From assembly GCF_013044515.1 (NCBI RefSeq), contig NZ_JABEPR010000001.1:620001-684000 (forward strand): a stretch of 64,000 bases of DNA. The letters run 5' to 3'. Shown here one piece after another: positions 58,801 to 64,000 of the stretch. Numbering within the stretch: the stretch's first letter is position 1; every line of letters begins with the position of its first letter. Both the position numbers and the translations under genes were made by a program. The notes below the pieces were generated by a model. The model saw only the letters and a program-made list of their open reading frames with translations. It made no database searches and was not told where the DNA came from. The stretch is from Sphingomonas sp. ID1715. GTDB lineage: Bacteria > Pseudomonadota > Alphaproteobacteria > Sphingomonadales > Sphingomonadaceae.

Positions 58801-58854
58801 CGCGCGATGCAGCTGCTTCAGCTGCGATGCGAAGGAGGACGTTGCGGAATCCAT
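55834..58854 (-). CDS. putA: Bifunctional proline dehydrogenase / P5C dehydrogenase
   Basis: 1006 residues from ATG 58852-58854. The FAD-dependent PRODH barrel (about 80-460) has RLVKGAYWDSEIKRTQEAGL and FASHNALTVATI. The ALDH part (about 520-1000) has APWNFPLAIFLGQ, the Glu of LIAETGGVNA and the catalytic Cys of AGQRCSALRLL. There is no N-terminal ribbon-helix-helix, so it should be an enzyme only, not a repressor. It converts proline to glutamate with substrate channelling. Between the domains a palindromic repeat is translated in frame (PLVPSEVEGR and RPSTSLGTSE), an unusual linker insertion. The longer frame upstream is not family-like. Confidence 0.94.
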   Translation of the reverse strand: MDSATSSFASQLKQLHRAPEPEVLKPLLERARLTPAEREGAVQVALGLLADLRAAQSSGWVNQFLQQYRLNSSEGVALLSLAEAFLRVPDPETADQLIADKFGDADWKAHAGQSSSRLVNTATWGLIVGKALVSEGGQGGVLRRLISRAGEPFVRQAVGAAMRMMGEVFVMGRTIDEAMRRMKKPENRGFTASFDMLGEAARTFPDGRRYFDAYMGAIDAVGSDPAAGHSISVKLSALHPRYEVPQWDRCVPALTEMLEALCVRAADKGIALTVDAEESERLEMSLDIISAVARLPRLKGWDGYGMAVQAYGKRCRAVIGWADALGQETGRRMNVRLVKGAYWDSEIKRTQEAGLSDYPLFTRKAATDVSYLACARDMLAAKGIAPAFASHNALTVATIVAWAGKSRDFEFQRLHGMGEGLYERLVREEGYKCRIYAPVGGHRDLLAYLVRRLLENGANSSFVHQLADERLTDAELLADPVEKIAKVGGVRHPSIPLPRDLFAPERPNSEGVDLQEREVLRSVATSIANSPLVPSEVEGRMHQGSETRPSTSLGTSEMVGRATNAFPAWSSRPVHERAACLDRLADLLEAHRTELMAICVHEARKTIPDALAEVREAVDFCRYYAAQARQHLLPVELPGPTGERNILRHEGRGVWATIAPWNFPLAIFLGQTVAALVAGNAVIAKPAPQTPRIAARAVELAHEAGVPRDVLILAPGGPEVGAAIVADPRIAGVAFTGSTNTARKIARALLEDEKRPLVPLIAETGGVNAMIVDSTALAEQVVADVVTSSFRSAGQRCSALRLLLLQEEIAESTLEMLAGAMNTLIVGDPADPATDVGPVIDRTAYEHLMAHRERMRNSWIKTIDVPAQGNFVPPTAVRLRSMDDLDREWFGPLLHVATWKAGELERTIEHVNAKGFGLTMGLHSRIARSAETVEALARVGNLYVNRSMIGAIVGSQPFGGEGFSGTGPKAGGPHYLPRFCAERVTSTDTTSSGGNATLLSLDDIGF
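57187..57262. repeat. Dispersed palindromic repeat inserted in frame in putA
   Basis: The 27-bp arms at 57187-57213 and 57236-57262 match in 26 positions and share the GAGCGA(A/G)GTCGAG core with the repeats at 51100 and 52812. Here it lies inside a coding region and adds about 25 residues to the putA interdomain linker without breaking the frame. Confidence 0.85.
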
Positions 58855-58937
58855 GCGGTCTGGCCTTGCCCTTGCGGGGCTCTGAGTTTCGGAGGATGAG
58901 CGGCCTCTAACGTCCAAATGCGGGAGAGACAAAGTTC

Positions 58938-59396
58938 ATGCCCACGGTCAGCGTCGAAGAGCTGAAGGCCAAGGTCGGCCACCCGATCGGCACGTCCGAA
59001 TGGGTGACGGTCAGCCAGGAGATGATCGACAAATTCGCCGACGCAACCGGCGATCACCAGTTCATCCATGTCGATCCGGAGCGGGCGAAGCAGACGCCAT
59101 TCGGCACCACCATCGCCCATGGGTTTCTGTCGCTGTCGCTGATGCCCCTGCTGACCTCCAAAGCCGATCTGCCGCGACTCGACGGCATCAAGATGGGCGT
59201 GAACTATGGCGGCAACAAAACTCGTTTCCTGGCGCCCGTCCGCTCGGGCAAGCGCGTGCGCGGCCATTTCAAGCTGCTCGAGCTCGAGGAAAAGCGGCCC
59301 GGCCAGTGGCAGCAGACGGTCGAGTATACGCTCGAAATCGAAGGCGAGGACAAGCCCGCCCTGATCGCCGAATGGGTCAGCCAGTTCTTCGTCTAA
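58938..59396 (+). CDS. MaoC-like (R)-specific enoyl-CoA hydratase family protein
   Basis: 152 residues forming one hot-dog fold. The hydratase motif appears as ATGDHQFIHVDPERAKQTPFGTTIAHGFLSLSL, with the Asp and His of the family. Enzymes of this type hydrate crotonyl- or other enoyl-CoAs. The gene is divergent from putA, with GGGAGAGA before the ATG. A thiolase lies 0.7 kb downstream, so a role in fatty-acid or polyester metabolism is possible. A hairpin starts 4 bases after the stop. Confidence 0.88.
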   Translation: MPTVSVEELKAKVGHPIGTSEWVTVSQEMIDKFADATGDHQFIHVDPERAKQTPFGTTIAHGFLSLSLMPLLTSKADLPRLDGIKMGVNYGGNKTRFLAPVRSGKRVRGHFKLLELEEKRPGQWQQTVEYTLEIEGEDKPALIAEWVSQFFV

Positions 59397-59400
59397 ATCC

Positions 59401-59526
59401 TTGTCCCGCAACGGGACAATCGTGACAAATGTCGATTCTATCCAATCCCTGAGGACGCGCATGCGCTAAACGGGCGTCACGATTTCAACAGGGGGAAAGA
59501 GGGGGCGTTCGCGCTCCCTCTTTTTT
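59401..59526 (+). ncRNA. Candidate structured RNA or attenuator ending in a strong terminator
   Basis: TTGTCCCG/CGGGACAA (59401-59419) forms an 8-bp hairpin. AATCGTGAC (59418-59426) pairs perfectly with GTCACGATT (59476-59484), closing a larger structure. A two-codon frame (ATG CGC TAA at 59461-59469) with upstream GAGGA lies inside. A UUCG terminator ends the segment. No protein explains this layout. It might be an sRNA processed from the MaoC transcript, or a leader acting on the DUF4126 gene. No known RNA family was recognised. Confidence 0.4.
59496..59526 (+). terminator. Rho-independent terminator with UUCG tetraloop
   Basis: AAAGAGGGGGCG (59496-59507) pairs with CGCTCCCTCTTT (59512-59523) around a TTCG loop, with one G-T pair, and is followed by a run of six T. 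It is the most canonical terminator in the window. Confidence 0.9.
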
Positions 59527-59570
59527 GTTCGGGCCACGGCACGCAAGGCGATGTCGGCCGTTGTCGGGCG

Positions 59571-60017
59571 ATGCTGAGATCCTTCTTCATCGGCCTGGTT
59601 GCCGGCCAGCGCGCGCTGACGCCGCTGGCGCTCGTCACCGGTGCGGCGCGTCGCGACCTGATCGAGGATGACTGGTGGGGCGGCCGACTCGCGCGCAACC
59701 CCTGGATCGCGGCCGGTTCGGTGGTGATGGCGGCGGCCGAAATGGCCGGCGACAAGATGAAGTCAGCGCCGGATCGCACCGTCATCGCGGGCCTGATCCC
59801 GCGTGCGGCGACAAGCGCCTTTGCCGGCGCGGCGCTGGCGCCAAGGGATCGGCGCACGGCGGGTGCGGCACTGGCGGCAGCGACTGCCCTCGCCTCATCG
59901 TTTCTTGGGCTGGCTCTGCGTAAGCCGGCGATGCGGCATTTCGGCCAAACTGGGACCGGCTTTGTCGAGGATGCGGCGGTGCTCGGCGCCGGCGCGCGCA
60001 CGGTCGGGTTGATCTGA
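59571..60017 (+). CDS. DUF4126-like membrane protein
   Basis: 148 residues, starting LRSFFIGLVAGQRALTPLALV. It has about four hydrophobic stretches (AAGSVVMAAAEMAGD, AGLIPRAATSAFAGAALA, AALAAATALASSFLGLAL, VLGAGARTVGLI). The GLVAGQRALTPLA opening and GDKMKSAPDRTVIAGLIPRA block fit the DUF4126 family of small integral membrane proteins, whose role is unknown. It stands alone between a strong terminator and the thiolase. The start at 59571 has only a weak ribosome site. Confidence 0.72.
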   Translation: MLRSFFIGLVAGQRALTPLALVTGAARRDLIEDDWWGGRLARNPWIAAGSVVMAAAEMAGDKMKSAPDRTVIAGLIPRAATSAFAGAALAPRDRRTAGAALAAATALASSFLGLALRKPAMRHFGQTGTGFVEDAAVLGAGARTVGLI

Positions 60018-60069
60018 CGCACCTTTCCGTAGCGTGCTTGGCGTCGGCCACGCTTCTGGCCTAGAGGCT

Positions 60070-60086
60070 CCTCCAAACTCAGGAGG
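60070..60086 (+). promoter_or_regulatory. Hairpin covering the thiolase ribosome binding site
   Basis: CCTCC (60070-60074) can pair with GGAGG (60082-60086) around a 7-base loop, extended by GG/CC past a 2-base bulge. AGGAGG is the thiolase Shine-Dalgarno, 8 bases before its ATG. The pairing is short and may be incidental. Confidence 0.35.
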
Positions 60087-60094
60087 CCAGACTC

Positions 60095-61273
60095 ATGCGC
60101 GACGCCGTCATCGTTTCCACCGCCCGCACGCCGATCGGTCGTGCCTATCGTGGTGCCTTCAACAACCTGCCGAGTGCCACGCTTTCGGCGCATGCGATCC
60201 GCGCGGCCGTCGAGCGTTCAAAGGTCGATCCGGCCGAAGTGCAGGACGTGGTCTGGGGCGCGGCGCTGCAGCAGGGTCATCAGGCCGGCAATATCGCGCG
60301 CCAGTCGCTGCTCCGCGCCGGGCTGCCGGTCGGCGTTGCCGGCATGTCGCTCGATCGCCAATGCGCGTCCGGCCTGATGGCGATCGCGACGGCGGCCAAG
60401 GAAATCGTCGTCGACAATATGGACGTGGCGATCGGCGGTGGTGTTGAAAGCATCTCACTCGTCCAGACGCCGCAGATGCGCGTCGCGCCCGACCCCGAGC
60501 TGGTCGCGATGCACAAGGACATCTACATGCCGATGCTGCAGACCGCCGAGGTCGTGGCGAAGCGCTACAATGTCAGCCGCGACGTGCAGGACGAATATGC
60601 GCTCCAGTCGCAGCAGCGCACCGCGGCCGCCCAGGCAGCGGGCAAGTTCGACGACGAGATCATCCCCGTCACCGCCAGCATGGCCGTGGTGAACAAGGAG
60701 ACCAAGGAAGTCTCCTACAAGGACGTTACGCTCACCAAGGACGAAGGCAACCGCCCGGAGACCACGCTCGAAGGTCTGAAGTCGCTGCAGCCGGTGCTCG
60801 GGCCGGACCTGAACATCACCGCGGGCAACGCCTCGCAGCTGTCCGACGGCGCCTCCGCATCCGTGCTGATGGAGGCCAAGCTTGCCGAACAGCGTGGGCT
60901 GCAGCCGCTCGGCCGCTATGTCGGCATGGCGGTGGCCGGAACCGAGCCCGACGAGATGGGCATCGGCCCTGTCTTCGCCATACCGAAGCTGCTCAGCCGC
61001 TTTGGCCTGAAGATGGACGATATCGGCCTGTGGGAACTGAACGAGGCGTTCGCCGTCCAGGTTCTCTATTGCCGCGACAAGCTCGGCATCCCCGATGAAC
61101 TGCTGAACGTAAACGGCGGCGCGATCTCGATCGGCCACCCCTATGGCATGTCGGGCGCGCGCATGACCGGGCACGCGCTGATCGAAGGCAAGCGCCGCGG
61201 CGCCAAATATGTCGTCGTGACCATGTGCGTCGGCGGCGGCATGGGCGCGGCGGGCCTGTTCGAGGTGTTCTAG
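60095..61273 (+). CDS. Acetyl-CoA C-acyltransferase (thiolase)
   Basis: 392 residues of the thiolase family. The nucleophile is C90 in [13 protein letters not shown], the His is in [13 protein letters not shown], and the second Cys is in [17 protein letters not shown]. The NEAFAVQ motif is also present. Enzymes of this set condense two acetyl-CoA or cleave 3-ketoacyl-CoA. The GHPYGMSG variant (most have GHPLG) is seen in a subgroup of alphaproteobacterial thiolases, so the chain-length preference is unclear. AGGAGG lies 8 bases before ATG 60095. It is single, with a hairpin after the stop. Confidence 0.93.
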   Translation: MRDAVIVSTARTPIGRAYRGAFNNLPSATLSAHAIRAAVERSKVDPAEVQDVVWGAALQQGHQAGNIARQSLLRAGLPVGVAGMSLDRQCASGLMAIATAAKEIVVDNMDVAIGGGVESISLVQTPQMRVAPDPELVAMHKDIYMPMLQTAEVVAKRYNVSRDVQDEYALQSQQRTAAAQAAGKFDDEIIPVTASMAVVNKETKEVSYKDVTLTKDEGNRPETTLEGLKSLQPVLGPDLNITAGNASQLSDGASASVLMEAKLAEQRGLQPLGRYVGMAVAGTEPDEMGIGPVFAIPKLLSRFGLKMDDIGLWELNEAFAVQVLYCRDKLGIPDELLNVNGGAISIGHPYGMSGARMTGHALIEGKRRGAKYVVVTMCVGGGMGAAGLFEVF

Positions 61274-61292
61274 GTTTTCGACTGTCGTCTGG

Positions 61293-61346
61293 CCCCCTTT
61301 TCGGCGCTCCCCCGCATTGATGGGTGGAGTTGGTCCGAAAAGGGGG
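61293..61346 (+). promoter_or_regulatory. Long hairpin burying the ribosome binding site of a PEP-CTERM gene
   Basis: CCCCCTTTTCGG (61293-61304) is a perfect 12-bp match to CCGAAAAGGGGG (61335-61346). Inside, CTCC/GGAG and CCC/GGG add further pairs, so most of the 54 bases fold. The right arm holds the AGGGGG ribosome site 4 bases before ATG 61351. It may control translation, or terminate thiolase transcripts. Confidence 0.6.
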
Positions 61347-61350
61347 ATTG

Positions 61351-61962
61351 ATGATGACTTGGCGTTTCACCACCGCGGCTGCGGCCACCTTGATGGCGCC
61401 CACGCCGGCCATTTCTGCTTTTCCGAGTTACCCCACGCCTGGAACGGAAAACCCGCTCGTCTATGACCTGCGCGCCTCGGCGAATGGCGATCTGATCGCC
61501 TATTTCGCCGGCAGCACCGCCTCCTTCACCAACGTGCTCGGGCTCTTGGTCAACGGCGTCGACACCGGCATTACCGGGTTGAACAATCAAAGCACCGCGC
61601 CGGGCACCGCGCTCAACTTCGGACCGGTGTCGGCGGGCGACCGGCTGACCTTCTACATCGACGTGGCCGAGATCGGCGCGCGCTTCTATTCCGATCCAAG
61701 CCTCAACGAGGACGGCATCAACCACGTCTATTCGGCACCCTACGAAGGCGGCGATTTCGACATTCCAGCGGGGCTTTACGTTGCGTTCGAGGACCTGCCG
61801 GGAGGCGGGGACTTCAACTATGAGGACCTGCAGTTCGTGTTCAGCAATGCGTTCGTTGCTTCCGTGCCCGAGCCGGAGCAATGGGCGCTGCTGATTGCCG
61901 GCTTTGCATTAACCGGCGCGGCCGCGCGGCGTCGCGCGCGGGTGGCGGTGACCTTCGCCTGA
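61351..61962 (+). CDS. PEPxxWA-CTERM protein with DUF4114-like domain
   Basis: 203 residues from ATG 61351 (61354 is also possible), preceded by AGGGGG. A signal peptide ends near AISAFPS. The body is beta-rich, and its last part (GLYVAFEDLPGGGDFNYEDLQFVFS) resembles the DUF4114 domain found in exported, calcium-associated proteins. The C-terminus has PEPEQWALL, a hydrophobic helix and RRRARV, an exosortase sorting signal with Glu in place of the usual Ala or Thr after PEP. The role is unknown. It is the second such protein in the window, and both have their ribosome site in a hairpin. Confidence 0.85.
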   Translation: MMTWRFTTAAAATLMAPTPAISAFPSYPTPGTENPLVYDLRASANGDLIAYFAGSTASFTNVLGLLVNGVDTGITGLNNQSTAPGTALNFGPVSAGDRLTFYIDVAEIGARFYSDPSLNEDGINHVYSAPYEGGDFDIPAGLYVAFEDLPGGGDFNYEDLQFVFSNAFVASVPEPEQWALLIAGFALTGAAARRRARVAVTFA

Positions 61963-62020
61963 GCGGCGCGGCGAAACCGCTGTTGCAAGTGCCGCCGGTT
62001 GGGGGAACACTGGCTCCATC

Positions 62021-62551
62021 ATGGAGACCGGTGAACAGGGGGAACCGGCGGCGCTGCTTGCAGCCTGCTATGACGAGGCGCGGCGCATCGCGCGGGTGGT
62101 GATCGCGCGCGATGGCGCCGGCCGCGGACTGCAGGCGACCGAATTGCTCAACGAGGCCGCGCTGCGCCTCATCGGCGGCGACCTCAAGGTGAAGGATCAG
62201 GCGCATATGCTTGCGCTCACTGCCCGCACCATGCGCCGCGTGCTGATCGACGAAGCCCGCAAGAACGGCGCCGCCAAGCGCCAGGCACCGGCATTCGTCA
62301 CGGCGTGGCCGGACGATCCTGCCGCGGCGCTGATCGATATCGGCGATCTCGATCGTGCCCTCGTCGCGCTGGAAGCTGTGTCGCCCGACCACGCCCGCAT
62401 CATCGAGCTCCGCTTCATGCTCGGCCTGACGGTGGAGGAGGCGGCGGCCGCCAGCGGCATTCCCGAACGCACGATCAAGCGGCGCTGGCAGGCGGCGCGC
62501 GCCTGGCTACTCGATTTTCTGGACGGCAATGGCGAGCCTCACATCCACTGA
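62021..62551 (+). CDS. ECF-type sigma factor
   Basis: 176 residues of the group often named ECF-like sigma of the sigma-70 X6 type. Region 2 is about 5-85 (LLAACYDEARRIARVVIARD, ATELLNEAALRLI, LALTARTMRRVLIDEAR) and region 4 about 110-170 (LDRALVALEAVSPDHARIIELRFMLGLTVEEAAAA, ERTIKRRWQAARAWLL). Members of this group commonly sit beside a Ser/Thr kinase, as here, and may be controlled by phosphorylation. The gene overlaps the kinase by 23 bases, so the two are coupled. No anti-sigma gene is visible. Confidence 0.9.
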   Translation: METGEQGEPAALLAACYDEARRIARVVIARDGAGRGLQATELLNEAALRLIGGDLKVKDQAHMLALTARTMRRVLIDEARKNGAAKRQAPAFVTAWPDDPAAALIDIGDLDRALVALEAVSPDHARIIELRFMLGLTVEEAAAASGIPERTIKRRWQAARAWLLDFLDGNGEPHIH

Positions 62552-64000
62552 GGTCGAGCGACGCGCCCTTGCGCTGTTCGAGCGGCTCGCTGACCGAACG
62601 GACGCCACGCGCCTGCGCGCGCGCCTGCTGCACAAAGAACCTGTCGAAGTGCAGCAACGAGTTGCCGCGCTGGAGGCGAGCGCCGCCAGGGCCGCAGGGG
62701 CGATTCCGACGCTGGTGCCGGGCAGCGGCGATTGCGACGGTGCTGCACTGCCGCCGCACAAGCTCGGAGCCTTTCGCCTCGCGGAACGGATCGGCCGCGG
62801 CGGCATGGGCGAAGTCTGGCTCGCCCACCGTGACGACGGCGTCTATGAGCAGAAAGTCGCGATCAAGCTGATCCAGCGGCGCATACTCGCCCGCGCGGGT
62901 GCTGCCTTCGACGACGAGCGGCGCTTCCTCGCTCGACTCGAACATCCCAACATCGCCCGATTGATCGACGGCGGGCAGACCGAGGACGGGCTCGGCTGGC
63001 TCGCCATGGAATATATCGATGGCCGCCCGATCGACGAGGCCTGTGCCGGACTGGCCGCTGCCGAGCGCGTCACCTTGTTCATCAAGGCCGCGGACGCCGT
63101 TCAATATGCGCATGGGAAGATGGTCGCGCATGCCGACCTGAAGCCCGCCAACATCCAGGTGGACGCGAATGGCCGGGTCAAACTGCTCGACTTCGGCATA
63201 TCCGTGCTGATCGGAGCGGGTCCCCGGCATTTCGTCGGATCAAGCCCGTTTACCCGCGATTTCGCGAGCCCTCAGCGGCTCGCTGGCGGGGCGCCGGGTG
63301 TAGCCGACGACGTCTATGCGCTCGGCCGGACGCTACAACTGATCCTGGCCGGCGTCCCAGATGCGGAACTCCACGCCATTGCCGGCAAGGCGCTGCGCCA
63401 CGACGAAACTGCCCGCTATCCCAGCGTCGGCGCGATGATCGCCGATCTTGACCGATGGCGCGCGCGCCTGCCGATCACTGCACTCGGCGACGCGTGGAAC
63501 TATCGCGTTCGCAAGTTCGTGCACCGGCACCGTCGCGGCGTCGCAGCGACGGCGGCCGCGTTCGCGCTGCTCAGCGGCTCGACCGTGTTCGCCACCTCCA
63601 ACTGGATGCGCGCCGAGCGCAATCGCGCGCGTGCCGAACAACGCTTCGGCCAGGTGCGCCACCTCTCCCATTATATGCTGTTCGACCTGTACGATCAGCT
63701 CGCCCGCGAGCCGGGCACGGTCGCCAAGCGCGCGGAGCTGGCGCAGACCGCGGCGACCTACCTGAACCAGCTCCAGCTGTCGGGCGATGCGCCGGCCGAT
63801 CTGCGGCTCGACCTGGCGCGGAGTCATCGCCGGCTCGCCGCCATCCAGGGTCTGCCGGGCGTTTCAAATCTCGGCCGTCCGGACGAGGCTCGCGCCTCGC
63901 TTGCCCGCGCCGAGGCGGTGCTGCGGGCACTGCTCGCCGACCGCCCGCGCGATGCGGGAGCCTGGTCTGAACTCGGCTGGGTCATGAGCGACCGCTGGTC
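62529..64000 (+). CDS. Serine/threonine protein kinase with membrane helix (partial)
   Basis: 490 codons are visible before the window ends. The kinase domain (about 80-340) has the P-loop IGRGGMGEVW, ATP-binding Lys in KVAIKLI, catalytic loop HADLKPANIQ and metal-binding LLDFGIS. The usual Arg of HRD is Ala here, so activation-loop control may differ from RD kinases. A single hydrophobic helix (GVAATAAAFALLSGSTVFA) near residue 345 is followed by helical, probably TPR, sequence outside the cytoplasm. ATG 62529 lies inside the sigma gene. It is a bacterial PknB-like receptor kinase, and its likely target is the coupled sigma factor, by inference. Confidence 0.88.
   Translation, partial: MASLTSTEVERRALALFERLADRTDATRLRARLLHKEPVEVQQRVAALEASAARAAGAIPTLVPGSGDCDGAALPPHKLGAFRLAERIGRGGMGEVWLAHRDDGVYEQKVAIKLIQRRILARAGAAFDDERRFLARLEHPNIARLIDGGQTEDGLGWLAMEYIDGRPIDEACAGLAAAERVTLFIKAADAVQYAHGKMVAHADLKPANIQVDANGRVKLLDFGISVLIGAGPRHFVGSSPFTRDFASPQRLAGGAPGVADDVYALGRTLQLILAGVPDAELHAIAGKALRHDETARYPSVGAMIADLDRWRARLPITALGDAWNYRVRKFVHRHRRGVAATAAAFALLSGSTVFATSNWMRAERNRARAEQRFGQVRHLSHYMLFDLYDQLAREPGTVAKRAELAQTAATYLNQLQLSGDAPADLRLDLARSHRRLAAIQGLPGVSNLGRPDEARASLARAEAVLRALLADRPRDAGAWSELGWVMSDRW

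Overview
The window is GC-rich chromosomal DNA with tightly packed, often 4-bp-overlapping genes, many GTG/TTG starts, PEPxxWA-CTERM tails, a SahR-type fused ArsR/methyltransferase ahead of metF and a two-gene metH, and a phoR/phoU/phoB group. Together these suggest an alphaproteobacterium of the Sphingomonadaceae (Sphingomonas, Sphingosinicella or a close relative). That placement is inferred from gene content; no rRNA or tRNA lies in the window. I see no phage, insertion sequence or CRISPR array.

Region by region. (1) 1-7405: a divergent galactose island carrying the oxidative De Ley-Doudoroff route (galactose dehydrogenase, SMP-30 lactonase, galactonate dehydratase, KDGal kinase, KDPGal aldolase), a family 1 glycosidase and three conserved genes of unknown function (DUF969, DUF979, DUF2891). 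(2) 7402-9195: a MASE1-PAS-GGDEF diguanylate cyclase. (3) 9380-25755: a five-gene two-partner-secretion cassette, made of an exported TPR-CHAT protease-like protein, a CHASE2 adenylate cyclase, a FecR-like exported protein, a TpsB outer-membrane transporter and a 2889-residue TpsA exoprotein. (4) 25808-32831: cysS, then the palindrome-controlled operon sahR-like, metF, metH (two parts). (5) 32879-36469: a PEP-CTERM protein, galT-galK and a small membrane protein. (6) 36500-40343: glmS and glmU with a VapBC toxin-antitoxin pair between them. (7) 40389-46236: gph, phoR, phoU, phoB, then queC, a PAP2 phosphatase and a periplasmic amidohydrolase. (8) 46357-50514: a DUF4142 lipoprotein, a cupin, lpd, an AT-richer small membrane gene and pdhC. 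(9) 50635-58854: mostly single housekeeping and stress genes (Usp, fRMsr, ArfB, RluA family, WrbA, pirin, LysR, NUDIX, PutA) with dispersed palindromic repeats. (10) 58938-64000: MaoC, a candidate structured RNA with a strong terminator, DUF4126, a thiolase, a second PEP-CTERM protein, and an ECF sigma factor with a Ser/Thr kinase cut by the window end.

How the parts fit. The island at the left oxidises galactose to pyruvate and glyceraldehyde-3-phosphate, while galTK gives the Leloir entry into UDP-sugars, so the cell appears to hold both routes. The metF-metH operon makes methionine under what looks like S-adenosylhomocysteine control. GlmS and GlmU feed UDP-GlcNAc to the envelope. The most unusual unit is the secretion cassette, where an exported caspase-like protein, a cAMP-making receptor and a FecR-like protein sit directly upstream of a giant adhesin and its transporter. 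No gene-free stretch exceeds 300 bases; the longest gaps (9196-9379, 15154-15310, 33614-33802 and 59397-59570) hold promoters, hairpins or a candidate RNA as listed.
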